Of a DNA stretch of 64,000 nt, positions 24,016 through 37,660 are shown one piece after another. How positions within the stretch are numbered: position 1 is the first letter of the stretch; each line of letters opens with the position of its first letter. The stretch comes from Dolomedes plantarius (lineage: Eukaryota; Arthropoda; Arachnida; Araneae; Dolomedidae): NCBI GenBank assembly GCA_907164885.2, contig OU015495.1:105485545-105549544 (forward strand). Reading direction: 5' to 3'. The notes below the pieces were generated by a model. The model saw only the letters and a program-made list of their open reading frames with translations. It did not search any database and was not told the origin of the DNA. Position numbers and translations under genes: made by a program.

Positions 24016-26529
24016 AATGTTATCTACTGTTTACCGATAAATAACGTTTAGATTAAAACATGTACATTTTGAATGCTAAAATGTTCAATTCAATTGAGCA
24101 TTCGCAGAATTAGGGCGAAAGGGGCATCAGATAGCTGGATCCAGAACCATCAAATTTTAGAGACCCGGAATTGCAGTTCATCGGATATGGTCAGATTCCT
24201 CAACCCACGTACCGGCATCTCATAGCGTCCATGTCAAAGCGAATCGCTGCAGTATTGGGAGTAAATGAAGGCTCAGTGACGTTTCGAGTAGGCTATCATA
24301 ATTAATTGGAACTGAGAGCTTATAATAGGAATTTTACATTAAAAGATTTATTCAGATACGTGGCAATACTTTTGAATGCAAAATCATGTTATAATGATAT
24401 GCATAATGGCATGACTATTCTTGAGGCACTTCCTAGCAGGAAAGGATTTAAATCGTCATCCAGCAGAACAACAGAGATTTAACCGATAGTAAAAAAATAC
24501 TAAATACTAGTTAACCTTCGATTATACATAGGTAGTCTGTACATTTTATGGATCACTAAAAAAAAAGGCTAGAAGAGGAAATACAAATTTTCCGAAAGAA
24601 TAACAACCCGGCTTGTATTATAACAAACTTTTTTACATAAAACATTTTTTAGTAATACTGAATAAAATTTTATCATTTTCGTAAAACAGTACTCAAATAA
24701 CTCTATGGAATGGAAATAAAGCACTAAAACTATTGAAACAGTCAGGGACCAGAGAACACTTAAAATAACACCTGTCTTGGCTCACCGTGTAGGCGTTGTT
24801 GAGGCGGTATAGTGGACTGTAAATCTATAATTTTCTAATTCAAAAATGCATTGTCTTTTACTAATTTTAATTTACACACACAAACAAACATAACAACTGA
24901 ATGATTTGCCCCATGGCAATATAAATGCAGACAATACTGCGATGAACAATTAATTAACATAGACCATACTGCGTAACGAAAAACCTTCGCCTGTGGTCGG
25001 CTAGCTAATACTGCTGGTGATTGCAACAGATGCTATCACGTGATCGCGCGGGGGAGCGCTTGGCCCCCTAGGAGCGTCAAGGCACAACAGGCATTCTCTT
25101 CTAAGAAAGGAATACGAAACTTGCTTTTGGAATTCGCTAATTTAGCTTTTATTATAGTTATTAACAACGGATATTTTGAGGTTTTAGTAATTCCTTATTC
25201 CCCGTAGTTCATTTAAAATATCTAAGTAGTTGATCTTTTAAGGTGAACTGGACAACTTTTAGATTATCGATAGTGAGGGCGGGTTTTTGGGTTTCTGTGC
25301 TAATCCGTGCTTGAAGTAAATAATACGTTTCCAGTCCGCAAATAGATAATATCCAGTCCGTGCGATAGTTTCCAGTCCGGTGTATACGTATAAAATGTTA
25401 GACAAAATGGTTCCCCTTTTACTGTACCGTTATCAATGATTCCTTACAATTTACATATTTTCCTTTTCAAATAGCTCGATGGAACAGTTGCTCATAAAAA
25501 AAAATCTCATGCCTACACCCATAAGAGTGTTAGTGTTGTAATATCACCTTTTAGAATAAGGAATATGAGTGTTAGGGATATTTTTTTAGAAGAGGATAGT
25601 ATTCAGTCAAATATTTGATTAGCTTTGTGATTCTGTGGGGAACAATGCAAAGAAGATAGCATGCATTAATATCCGTGTTTGGCGCAGTCGATGCATGCTT
25701 AAAGAAATTCAACAACTTCGATTAATAATTCATTAAATTTTAAAAGGTAAGATACTTTTCTTTTGCTAATCAATTAAGAATTTTAATCATTTTGATAGTT
25801 TTACAGTTGATGCATAATTTTAATTTCAACTCTAAAACAACTAGTCATGTAACTATTACTTAGTATACTGTAAATTATTCAACCGAAAAATAAAATAGTA
25901 TTTTACAGGAAGAAGGCACTGACAGCCGGATGAAATTAACAGAAAACCTGCACTTAGAGTTAAACGCACTATAAATGCAAGATTTTGTAGCAGTAACAGA
26001 ACATACAAAATCAAAAAAACAACAACGAGGAAACCGAGTGATCTCTTCATCAGAAGGCCTAACCGAATCGGTTACCTAAAGGGGGAACTTTCTGAATAGG
26101 ATGCAGGTCCAGCCAAAAGACATCCCTAGGTCCCGAGATCCCCACATGGAAACAGAAAGTCAAATCAATAGAAAATACAATACTAAAAAGACCACAAAGG
26201 AATAGAACAGAATTACAATGGCACACTCACCCTACCCCGATAAATTGTGACCTGACGGTGGTGACGTACGTGAAATTAAAATAGTTTTGCCGTAAGCAAA
26301 AAGATTCATGTTATAGCTTACAGATGGCCACAAAGGAATTTGAAATAAATCCATGTTTTAAATTCTAGGTGTTTGAATGCAATAATAGAATGTACTCGAT
26401 GAAATATGGATAAAAATGTATAAATATGCTTGTAGTTCTTGTTAGAGACTACTCTTGTTTTTATCAATTTGAGATATGTTTCTTGAGAACCTGGAAACTT
26501 TTTAATTTTATTTATGATTCTGAGGATGA
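24016..26529. other. no gene; two GC-richer patches and a small tandem motif
   Basis: Patches at 24110-24310 and 25020-25095 (with GATCGCGCGGGGGAGCGC) are G+C-richer than the surroundings, but no frame or family is recognised. The motif CCAGTCCG recurs three times at 25331-25381. Confidence 0.45.
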
Positions 26530-26735
26530 CAAAGGCCGGACGATGGCCAAATGGCTAAGGCACTGGCATTCTGTACCAAAGTCTGTGGGTTCAAGTCTCA
26601 CTATTGGCATGGACGTTTATAACCGTTCGGAATTGGCTTTAAGCAGTAGGTTCCCGTCAAATTAGCCCTCGTGTAGCAAAAGTTGACCGTAGCGCTCCAA
26701 ACCACACCTAAACCAAACCCGAGGATGACCAATAG
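26530..26735 (+). repeat. tRNA-derived SINE (type D), plus strand
   Basis: The head has a box-A-like GATGGCCAAATGGCTAAGG and a box-B-like GGTTCAAGTCTCACTATTGG about 40 bases apart, the spacing of an RNA polymerase III internal promoter. The body (TAGCCCTCGTGTAGCAAAAG) matches 23140-23335. Extra sequence beyond the tRNA portion rules out a functional tRNA gene. Confidence 0.8.
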
Positions 26736-26880
26736 ACATCGTATCATCGGACGCTTGCCAACACCTTGTGAGTTGTGAATAAAAAAATTGGAAGCTAATC
26801 GGAACTACAGCTTTTAAAATACTTACAATTTGCCCCACCCCCCTTCTTTGACTTCAACTGAACTTAGTTTCATAGTATAT

Positions 26881-27059
26881 ATAGGCCTGTTCACATTGTC
26901 CGTTAGCATAAGCGTAAAAGGTAAAATGACGCTGAGACGGAAATAAACCAATCATAGGCCTTAACAATATCGTGGCTAATCGTTTGGAGGTTTGTCATTG
27001 GTTAATATTTCAATTCTTTTACGCTTACGCTAATGGACTTCAATGTGAACAGAGCCTAT
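26881..27059. mobile_element. 179-bp MITE with ~46-bp inverted ends
   Basis: The left end ATAGGCCTGTTCACATTGTC and following ~26 bases are inverted at the right end (ATGTGAACAGAGCCTAT, ending 27059), including TTAGCATAAGCGTAAAAG on the left and CTTTTACGCTTACGCTAA on the right. The interior also carries an inverted AACCAAT/ATTGGTT pair. The target duplication is ambiguous, so hAT versus PIF/Harbinger is not decided. Confidence 0.82.
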
Positions 27060-28652
27060 TTCTCTTTATTTCAGAAGTGCCGTGTTCTTACAAATAGCGT
27101 GCTATCCGGCTCCATTTTTTGTTATGTACCATTACAGGAAAACAAATACAGAAGTATAGTATTATACAAAAAAATTACATAGCTTTTACGACAGGTAAAT
27201 TGTAATTACCATCTAAATAAGAACCCCGTTAAATGTTAAGAGAATTAGGCAGATTTTTAAATTTCACGTGCATTCGTCTTTTAATTTTACCATTAAGAAA
27301 CTGCCATTGGAATATTCGAGTCAGGAAACTTAGCAATAGATTCTCTTGAAGAGTAATAACATTCCTCGAATGGGAATGCGTGCTGCAAATGTACATTTCC
27401 GCATTCAGATTATTATTAACACCCATCAGCTGAGACGGCTTTAATCACGGCGGAGAACATTTTTAGCGACATATTTCTCTGTACCGTTTATTGGTTCTGT
27501 CATTGGAAGCCGTTAAGTTAATCATAGAAATGGCCCTTTGAAGTAATTTGATTCCCCTCTCACCGACTAAAAACTTATGTTTCCGGTTTCTAATAGGTAT
27601 ATAGAGTGTGTTCAAATCTTGATTAAAAATGAATATAGAATACTGCAAATGACAGCATTATTTTCCATAGTTAATTTTTAAAAGGGATTAGATTGTCCGG
27701 TGTAGCATAACATAATCCCGAAATGAACCAAAACGAACAGAGAAAACAATGCCAGGAGAAGAAAAAAGTTTACGTCAAAGAAAAACACACAACTTCTTAA
27801 AATTTATGAATATAATTCAAATTATCAATTAGATGCCAATTTTAACTTTCACTGCGGATTTTAAGGGGTGGTTTTTTTAGTTTACGAGTTACGCCCTCCT
27901 CAAGTTTCCTGTAAGTAAAAGTTATTGTAATCTATTTTAAATGTAAAACAACTTGAGAATTTTATTTATTGGGATTTTACGCTTAGTTCTTTTATTCTTA
28001 AATCCCCTGCCGGTCAAAAACAGAATAAAACCAAGCAACTTATCTCTCATAATCCACTTCATATCCCACAACCATCTGCTATTCTTCCTATTAATTTATT
28101 GCCTTCAGGCGAGGGTGTATATTTCGAGAACTCTTGCACATGATTTCGTAATAATCATATAAACGTTTACAACACAGTCGATAATTTTGCCCAAATATTT
28201 ATGGCTCTCTTAGATAGATTTACGGTACCCACGGTGAAAGCAGCGTACAGCATATTCTGGCTTAATACGAAAAAGAGTTCTGGCAGTCTATTTTGATTAT
28301 ATGACCTACAGACTGCAACTAACACGGGAAACTTGATTAGGAGTTTGTTTGGGAGAGCAGGAAGTTATCACTGACGGCTTAGAGTATTATGGGAAGTTAT
28401 CAACGGGAGATTACCGCTCATGATTATGCACTCACAATCGCGAAATATAACTTATATGACGGTATTGATATTATGTTCTTCGCAGCTGAATATGAGAATT
28501 TTTTTATGGCAACCTGACAAGTTTCTTTGTACATGAGCATTTTTAGCACTACCCGTTTAGTTATGCATTATGTCTTTTTCATAAACAAGTTCACAAATCC
28601 TAAAGTTTCAGTAATTGCCAAGAAAATTATGCGTAAAAAGTGGTATATTACA
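27060..28652. other. nothing recognised
   Basis: AT-rich. Frames of 60-70 codons carry no recognisable motif. Confidence 0.55.
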
Positions 28653-28656
28653 TTAA

Positions 28657-29241
28657 CCCTTTTGCAGGTGCGCCAATTTTTTAAACACCAGCAGGCGCGC
28701 GTGGCACAAAATGCAACGTCTCTTTCTACCTTGATTATTCCTTTTGTATTAAACTAGTTTTTCAAACTGAAAATAATAATTCTGCTTTTTTTGACAAGAT
28801 ATAAAATGTTGACAATACTGAGATATATTTATAATTAAAGGCCAAAGAATGCAAATACTATCGCCTTGTTTCAAAACTGTCCAGTTTATTGGGTCTAAGG
28901 ACAACTTGCAAATTCATTCTTATTATGTCCAAAAACCTAAAAATCAAGGAGATTGTCCATCTTCGTGATATGCGGGATACCGTGTAATAGCGGCATATTT
29001 GATCGACTACATCAACTCCTGCTTCTGTCGTACTGAAATCCAGTATAATCGTTCGTTTACCATGGTTAAATCACGACTAACAATGAAGAGGAAGGAATAG
29101 AAGGGTAAAAAATCATACCGGCATTAGAAAGGGTAGCTATAAACAGAAACTGCTTAGAATATTCAAACCTTACATGTAAAAACAAACTATTCAAAATTAC
29201 GAAAAGGTTGCACTTTGAACACGGGCGCACCCGCTGAAGGG
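28657..29241. mobile_element. piggyBac-type MITE, TTAA target duplication
   Basis: TTAA lies immediately outside both ends (28653-28656 and 29242-29245). The ends are CCCTTTTGCAGGTGCGCC and, on the other strand, CCCTTCAGCGGGTGCGCC. TTAA duplication with a CCC-start inverted end is the piggyBac signature. The 585-bp interior has no transposase frame, so it is non-autonomous. Confidence 0.83.
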
Positions 29242-29245
29242 TTAA

Positions 29246-29673
29246 AATGACTATTTGGCTCTTGTAAAGAAGTGGGTACCCCTTTCGACATGATAGATTA
29301 ATGCTCTGAGTAGACATAACATAAATGAAACATAAATCCTAAGAATTTATAAATGTAATTTATTTGGCGAAATCCTTGTTTATTAAAATGTGATGCTATA
29401 ACAGAAAGTATTCGGTTAAAAATGAATGAAATGTCGCATAATATTAAGGTTCTAATTTAAGCAATTTGCAGCATCATAAATCTGTTATAAAATTCTATAT
29501 TCAATAATGCAGTTTTCGATTTTTATGTCAAAGATTTACAGATTTGTTCTTAGTCAGATTAGAAAAATTCACCAAACAACACCAAGGGTTACCCGCTTCT
29601 TTACAATTACCGATTATTTTGTAGCATCGGATATCACTAAAACTCGTATTTGCTCAAAGTTATTAACATTTTC
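29246..29673. other. nothing recognised
   Basis: AT-rich sequence without coding frame or repeat match. Confidence 0.5.
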
Positions 29674-29731
29674 CTTACGGGGTGGAATAGCATGTATCCC
29701 AAGAATACGGGCCCAAGACTGAATGATTGAA

Positions 29732-29774
<43 letters not shown>

Positions 29775-29809
29775 ATATATACATATATATATATACATAT
29801 CTATATATT

Positions 29810-29842
<33 letters not shown>

Positions 29843-30323
29843 AACTTCGAATATTCGAGAAAACTTTGAATTATCAGAGGATTTCGATATACCGAGGTTC
29901 CATTTATAGAAGTGATTTCTCACTGACTTCGATTTATAGAGGTTCACACTAAAATAATTGTATACTCACTTTTTGCAATGAAAACTGATTTTATCAAAAT
30001 AACTTATAACGATATATAGAGGTTTTCCAATAAAAACTTTGATATACGAGTATAGAGGTGCGGTGCCAAGCCAAGTAAACTAAAAATTCAAAATATCGAG
30101 GTTTTCCTAACCAGTCCTTGGATATGTAGAGGTAAAAATAACATGGGAGTGTTACGCAGGTTCAAGGGAAATTGAAAAACTTCAATTTATCAAAGAATTC
30201 GATTATATCGAAGTTCTACTGTATATATATATATATATAAAAACTCCCTTAATGGCCGTTCTTACAAAAGGGGTATGAAATTTCCCGTTCTAAAGAGGAA
30301 ATCGGAAAAATGGGCCCCGTAAG
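29674..30323. mobile_element. second CTTACGGGG MITE, interrupted in its TA tract
   Basis: The left block CTTACGGGGTGGAATAGCAT and right block ending TGGGCCCCGTAAG match 17201-17474. Here the inner TA tract (29733-~29840 and 30222-30238) is split by a pogo/Tigger-like MITE, making the locus 650 bp. Confidence 0.7.
29843..30221. mobile_element. pogo/Tigger-like MITE with repeated internal motif
   Basis: The right end, read inward, is CAGTAGAACTTCGATATAAT, a typical pogo/Tigger terminus, with TA outside. The left end (AACTTCGAATATTCGAG at 29843) is its inverted counterpart, eroded by TA slippage. Inside, variants of TTCGATATAxxGAGGTT recur at fairly regular spacing (29886, 29928, 30010, 30043, 30092, 30119). 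Confidence 0.65.
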
Positions 30324-31707
30324 CTAAATGTTAAAGATGAGACTATCCTGTGTTCGTAATCTATGAAGAATTAAGGTTAACTTCGATACAACCCCGAGAA
30401 TGAGAGTTAATATATAGTGAGATTACTTAATCAAATATTATCAATCTATTGGTGTCATTTATGGCTTAAAAGTCAAACTAATAACATGTCGTTATTTAAA
30501 GAATCAATTTATCCGAGCTCAAGAGGGCGTCTTTCCGTTACAATATTTAGTTAATTCGCCATTTCCTAAAAGTGCTCGAATATTTACCTTTATTTTTCCT
30601 TAGCCTGGAGATCTCTAAGATAATTCCATCATTTCATAGCTTAATCCCTTTATTGAGCGTTTTTCTCGCCAAACAAGGCAACCTTTTAATTATTTATTGC
30701 GTTTTTTTAAACATGATCAGTAGATGGGGATCTTTTAATCGTGGCATTCTCCCAAAATTGACAGAAACATAAAATTTGCTGACTGAAACATACTTACACA
30801 TAATACTGAAAAATATTCGGTATCATTCGGTAATATCTGGTCTTATTTCAAAGATACTTGTATTGTTCTGTTCCTACTAACTACAGAATTGCGCTATCAG
30901 CCAAATTTTCTGCAGATTGACATTTAGAGCTTCCGTGTTATGAAGATAAGTTACGTGACGGGGAAGAGATCGTAACTGCTATGCAAAATAGATATGACGT
31001 AAAATAGATACTCTCGACTAGTAAAAAATAATGAAGTGAATATTAAATCACTTTAATGGATAAGCTAGATGATAGCAAGGACAGCTATTCTCCTCTTCCT
31101 TCCGGTTTCCGAGTTCAGGGGTAAAGTTTCTGGACGTCATATATACAATTTTTGTATGAAAAGAGTTCAGTAATAAAAAAGATGTATTTTTAAGGGTTTA
31201 GTTGTTAATCTTTAGAATCTACAAACCAGGATCATGTTAACTTTTTTTATGTTTGAATCTCTCCAATACACTGGTATAAGTTTTAATTCACAACATTTCA
31301 CTTTTATCAAACTATGTTTGTTTTTTATCGTTTCATACACAAGGAAACCCTCTTGTCAGTGATGACGAAATATGAGATACATATGTTAGAGGTAGAAGAC
31401 TGTGTTGTAAAAAATCACCCAGGGCAAATTTAATTCACATCTACACAGCTTAATTATGCTGCAATCAATTTAGTGAAAACAATTTTAATTAAGTGACATC
31501 ACACTTCAAGGCACAGACACAAAGGTTCGTTCAAAGTATAAATTTCGATCGCATATATCACTAGTTGAGAGATCGGCGTACCCTTTATTTAATTTACGAA
31601 TCAGTAAGTATTTAATTAGCTCTTATCATCCCTAGCAACTTTCTAAAATCATTTACTTACCGAATGAACGTACTAATTTTGAACGCGATCCCAATATTTA
31701 CAAATAA

Positions 31708-31711
<4 letters not shown>
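30324..31711. other. nothing recognised
   Basis: No supported gene or repeat copy. Confidence 0.55.
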
Positions 31712-31767
<56 letters not shown>

Positions 31768-32483
31768 CACAGTTCCGTAACTGACTGACTCACTGACTGA
31801 CAGATAACGCACAGACCAAACCGCTGGACTTAAAGGGCTGAAATTTTGCATGGCGATTCTTCTTATAGTGTAGGGGTGCACTATGAAAGATTTTTGAAAC
31901 ATTCTTCACAGATTATTTTAATTAAATTTTTAAGCTGTTTTAGCAACATTCTTTAAAGTTTGCATTTAAAATAATAATCTGAGGGTTATAAAATTTATAT
32001 CACGAGAAAGGTCATAAAACTTCCTTTAAAATGAAATATTTTTCGAATCTTTACCTCCATTTTCTGATTTTCGGTGAATTTTTAAAGATTAATTTTTAGA
32101 ATTTAATTTATTAAATGTTGATCATGTGGTTTGTTTTCTTTTTGTGATACTTTAAATTAATTTTGCGTCACGGGCATAACAACGAAATAAATTGGAAAAA
32201 AATATTTAAATACAGTAAAAGATCAAATTTAAACACTAGACTAACTGAGATGGAAGTTTTTTAAGAATTTAATTCAAATTAGTATGTTTTAGGGATATGA
32301 AACATACAAATTAATTGCATACATTGACAGTTGTATTTAATTTGAAAATTTTCTTCTACATTATGTCTATAAAAATATCCGTTACGATTTTTTTATAAAT
32401 ATTTTTTTTGGCATTAATTGCATATATTGACCGTTGTATTTAATTTGAATGTACTCCGTAGCGAAGCACGGGTATTCAGCTAA
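31712..32483 (+). mobile_element. non-autonomous Helitron, copy D
   Basis: A (TA)n tract at 31712-31766 runs into ACACAGTTCCGTAACTGACTG, and the internal blocks match copies A-C. The 3' end has the CCGTAGCGAAGCACGG hairpin and ends GGTATTCAGCTAA rather than CTAG. A SINE begins a few bases downstream, so the last base may have been altered by that insertion. Confidence 0.82.
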
Positions 32484-32487
32484 TATA

Positions 32488-32712
32488 TCAATGCGGAAGT
32501 CCCCTGTTTCGAACGATTAGAACTGCTTGACATTGCCCCATGAAGATACACGAAGTTTTACTGGCTGTATATTATGAGAGCCCACATAGGTGAGCCAGCG
32601 GTACTCCCTATGAGGGGGACTACACGGAAACGATCAAGCCTTATTCGGGATTTGAACCCAAACCCCCTGCATGGCAGCTCAGAGCACTAACCACTATACT
32701 ATGCGGGCTGCT
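32488..32712 (-). repeat. tRNA-derived SINE (type C), minus strand
   Basis: On the minus strand the head reads ATAGTATAGTGGTTAGTGCT (box A) and GGGTTCAAATCCCGAA (box B), a close tRNA-like polymerase III promoter. The body block TTTCCGTGTAGTCCCCCTC and the 3' block ACTTCCGCATTGAT match 57950-58215. The non-tRNA body and lack of a tRNA fold after box B exclude a functional tRNA gene. Confidence 0.82.
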
Positions 32713-35700
32713 TTTCTAATACATTGATTTAAATCAATTTGTGTGCTACATTTTCTTATTTCTCGTAACTTCTAATTCGCTTTTGTCTGAATTAATTCCG
32801 TCGTAATTTTTAAGAAAAAATCGCAAATCCTCATGCCATTCTCGCCGAGATGGGTTAAGAAGCAAAGTCGAAAGTCGCGTGCTGGATTAGGAAGTAGCTG
32901 GCAAAACGTAAGCAACATAGGAAAGAAGGTGTCCCACAGTGAGAAGAACATCGTTGAATTTTGAAGCAGGACAAGATCTTCTGTTGAAGAAGTAACGCCT
33001 GAAAACCCGTTAAGGACTGAATTGATAGTTTTTTGTGCGAGTCAGAGCGTGAGAATTGGGTTAGAGTTTAAATGAAAATTCTTGGTGTGTTCAATCAGAA
33101 AGTGGATTCTATTGCAAAATTTAGCTTTAAATAAAATCTGATTTAAAATAATTTTTAGTCTTGTCTCTAACAAATATTTATCGGGGTTGAAAACACTTGT
33201 ACGCACTTGCATCATAAACTGTATATAGTTTTATTTGGTAAAGGAAGTTGAAGGAGGACAAATTTGCATTACAAGGTTACTGGAGTTAAAAATAATTTTT
33301 AAAAATCCTCTAAATTCGCAATTTTTCCACATTTTGAAAAATACGATTTTAATAAATCCAGATTTGAGGGTAAAAACTGGGATAAAATAGAAAAAAAACT
33401 TTTGAAGAAAATCGAAATTATTATTAGGAATTAAAAACGAAACAAAATTCAGAATCTTTAAGAGACATAAAGCTTTATAAAAAAGTTAACGATTCCGAGA
33501 CGTGTGATAAAATAATATCAACCCTTTAAAAAAATACCATTAATTTACATTTTAATATCTTTAGAAGTGTCAGGAGAAATTTAGTGATTCAAAAACGTAT
33601 TAAACTCCAGATGTAAAAGCGAAACTGAGCTAAAAAAAAAGTTTTAACCTTTGAAATTGTTTTCTTAAGTAATTTATATTCGTAATGTGCTTTAAGAGTT
33701 GTATGCTGTATATAAAAACCCCGATAAAGAAAATTTTACGAAAAAAAAGTAGGTAAGGAAATTAATAAAAAGTAATTTTCTTCCGTGCGTAGTTAAATAC
33801 AGTCTATATATATATATTTTTTTTTACCACGCATGCAGTTTAGTGATTACTTTACTAATTATTTGCCACAAGTAAAGCACATTTTGCCTCTTTTTTTCTC
33901 TATTGTCTCGAAAGAAAGAAAGAAAAGCAGTTAGATTTTTAATACCTCGTTTCCGGGTAATTTTTTTTAGTGCAGCATTAAAGTAATAGGCTCAGACAAA
34001 TCTTTCTTAACGGGAATCAACGCACCTTTTAATATATTCGTGTCATATTTTGGATTCTAGGAGGGATTTCTTTTTTCTACAAACTTTGTTAAGAGCTTCC
34101 GTTATTTTCGCTCCGTGGAGTTATTCTTGGTAAGTGGTTTTAGTAGGTGCTGTCTAAAATCAAAGATATGATGCTCAAAATTTTTAAATCATTAGTAAAA
34201 ATTACCTTATTTTCAATTGTGTAGAAAGTCGGTATTCACTTTTAAAGAAAGTTGGTCAAGATATCGAAATCATGCTCAAAACGAAAATATATAAATCATT
34301 CTTCTTCTTCAGGATACCTTCTTTTAGGGGATCATTATTCATTTAGGATAATCTTTTTTTCCTATAAAGGATTTATAAGTAAAGTTAGTTTTGACAAAAA
34401 TGCATTAACGTTCCGGGATTCGAGTCCAGGCCTCCTATGTTCGAGGCTATTATTCTAACGACTACACTATTCTGTAGTTTAAAATAATTCGTCATTTTCC
34501 TGTGTCCTCTCTGCTGATATATCTCCATTTCTTTTTCAATCTACGAATGCAAGATGGTAGTCAGAGTTTCTCTCATTGGCAATACTGACTTTTTTCAATG
34601 ATGCGGATTTTTTTCCCACTATGAATATTAGTCGTATGCTGACTAACGATCCATTATCCCTTTTTTCTAACTGTGCACTGTTATCATGACCATCTGCTGT
34701 AATTCGGATTCGACACCGCATCTTTTAACCACGATTCTGGTTTTATACAAACCGAATAATCATGGTGATGTGAGAAAAACATTTTTTTTTAAACATTCGT
34801 TCCTCAGTACTTGAATAGATATTCGATTGCTTTCCAATACTCCTAAGAAATAAGAAAACTCAGCCTAAATTAACAATTAAAAAGATTTGTTAGTGCTTCA
34901 TTTCGGTTTACAACCAAATAATTATATCTACGATATGCTTAAAGCAATAACTCAAAGATACAATAGGTGAGTGGAAGGAGATCCTACTACTAAGTCCTAA
35001 TTCCACTTTCTAAATTATTCCTAAACTTAACTAATTAGTCGAATACGAGGTTAGGAATAAAAATGCCAAGTTCATGTCTTTAACTACATTTGTCCAGGCT
35101 TCATCTGAGAGAATTGCTTCCTCCATTTACATATATTGTGGGTATTTTTAGAGAAGCCTGCCTCTCACGTGAAGTTGCCAAATTACGTAACCTAAATTCT
35201 CCTTAGCTCGTTCGAGTGTAAGTTGCGTGACGCATGGCGAAGGGAGTTGGCCGAGAATTGCGACAGGAAAAACCAACTCAAGCAAAATGGGGAAAAAAAT
35301 TATCTTTTCGAAAATTTAATAAAACCCGTTAATTATTCAACTAACAGAAACATTACCACTCCACTTATATTATACTTATTATTTTATGTCTTTGGAGCAT
35401 ATTTCCTCCTTGGGTAAAAACTTTATATGCAATATGAAGGAAGCTATGTAAGGTCTTAATCAAGCCTTCAACCTTTATAGCGAAATTGGATGCTTAAATC
35501 GACAACTGGGGGAAAATTCAGGTGTATTATCAGGTTGGCCACATAACTGCCTACTTTTACTTTAAATTTTAATAGTGTTTTTTAGATTGGTGCCGTAAAA
35601 ATCATTATTCTGTCCTACGGGTATCCTTCCTCCTGTACGATGTAAGTAAATTGAGTTGTCCCATAAGTTTTATGTAAAAAAGATAGTTTGCCAAAAAAGA

Positions 35701-37660
35701 GGGGGTCGGTAAAATACTTCCTGAATGGATACTTTTACTAGCAACTAAGTAAAATGAGAGCAGAAATTATCAACGATTTCTCATAGGTTTAGGTTACAAT
35801 AATGCCAACTAATTCTTTAGTTAGCGTAGTGGCCGTAATTTCTAAGCTGAAATACGATGATATCTTAAAAGCTCAAAAATCATCCGTACAGGGGTGGATA
35901 ACAGCGTAGAGAATTGTGTAATTACGGCGATGTTTACCGAATGTAAGTACACAGGCGTTAAACAAGAGATTAATTGATATGGGTGTATAATATATATTAT
36001 ACTAAATGAAGCAGACTGTTTTAATTCAGAATCTTTTCAGATGTTGTGTAATAAAGGAGTAATTTAAACCTCTAATAACAACAAATTCTGGCAAATCTAT
36101 ATGTAACACAACTATGTCCCTATTATTATAATGTGTTTCTTGCAGTATCTACGAATACCTTCAAATAGTTATAGTTTTTTCCACCTACGAAGGTATAAAT
36201 TGTTCACTATTAAAAAGCTTCACAATTAAAAGCATTTTATGCAATTTTTTTCTGCAATTTGAGTATTTGATAAAATATCTTTCGAAAAAAATTTCCCTTT
36301 TTGTAGTTGGAAATCAGAAACCATTATTTCTGTAAAAAAATCTTAAAATGATTATAAAAGAAAGCTTATTGCAAAATAACATAAGAAATACTTTTTAATC
36401 TTATTGTTTCAACTTTGTCATTTAAACTCTGGTGAAACAATATACAAAATAATGTTACAAAAGCTTAGTATTTTATACTGAAGAACATAAAATAATCGTT
36501 TCTATTCAAGCATTTTCTCCTTTATTCTGCCGTATAGAGCAAATTAATGTCAAGAGAAATCAAAAAATTCAAAGGCAAATGAGCATTTTCTATGGATTAA
36601 CACTCATGCATAAACATTACGGAAAAAGTAAAAATTAGTTAAATTTATTTAACCTGAGTAAAGAAATTAAAAATCAGCTTTGCATTCCGTTATGTCTGAA
36701 AGCTGCGCAACGAAATTAATTTAATCGATGAGCAATATAGAGGACAAAAGGGCAAATATGGACCGCTTATAATGCCTTTTATTGGAATTCCGAGTAATTT
36801 ATTGAGTAACTGATAGGAAAATTAGACTTATTAAAGCAACGCTTTTCTTTTGTGCAAAGGCAATCTGTAAGTGTACTTATAAGTTAATCAACGATAAAGT
36901 GAAAAAGGGAAAAAAATACATTTTTGAGGAGTTGAGAGATAATTTAGGTTACAGATTAAACTCTAAAATTTCTCTAAAATATTTTCAAATAGTTTTAAAT
37001 TTTAGAGGTTTGTTTCAATAAAACCGTACAAACTGGATAAATTAAATTATTAAATTGGTATATCTGGTTAGACCAGCATAATTTATGAGAAAATAAAATT
37101 GAAGCTACATTCCAGAATATCGTGAATTTCATTTGTTGGGGGATGATTTTATACAGAATATGAATATTTTAGAAAGATAATAAAGGTCATTTAACACTAA
37201 TCCACCCCCACCCCACTTTCAACACATTTCAAAAGGCAAAATTTTCGAGAAAAAATTGCTATTTGAAATCATTTTTTACCTCACTCGCCTCAGCTGTAGA
37301 AATATTGATAGTCAAATGAATATGGTACTTTTAGACAACCTGAACTTTTCTGTTCATGTATATATTTTATATAAATGAGCTGTAATACTATATATAAGTT
37401 ACGTCCATCAATTGAAATTATTTGCATTTAAAATGTAGTGTATTTAAATTTAAAAGCATTATTCGTGTTTCTTTTGAAAAATGAAATTCATACATGTGTA
37501 AAGAATTTCTCTCTATGTAACTTGTTGCAATTTTGTTGGAAATAGCTACTTCATTATAGTCATAAGTTATAGTGTTAAAGGCAATTTGACAGTATTTAAG
37601 AAACTTTTCGAAAGTTTAATACTGAGCTGAGAGATTCCAATACGGCGGCTACTCAACACC
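32713..37660. other. long stretch with no recognised gene
   Basis: Two short segments could be exonic but are weak. At 32830-32962 a 43-codon frame MPFSPRWVKKQSRKSRAGLG is G+C-richer than the flanks. At about 35208-35310 a frame SFECKLRDAWRRELAENC follows a possible acceptor (TTCTCCTTAG). Neither is recognised. Otherwise the stretch is AT-rich with short TA runs (33805-33817) and one SINE head fragment, listed separately. Confidence 0.4.
34408..34475 (-). repeat. tRNA-like SINE head fragment
   Basis: On the minus strand AGTGTAGTCGTTAGAATAAT (box A-like) precedes GGACTCGAATCCCGG (box B) at tRNA spacing. No SINE body follows with confidence. It resembles the type C head but is too short to assign firmly. 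Confidence 0.5.
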
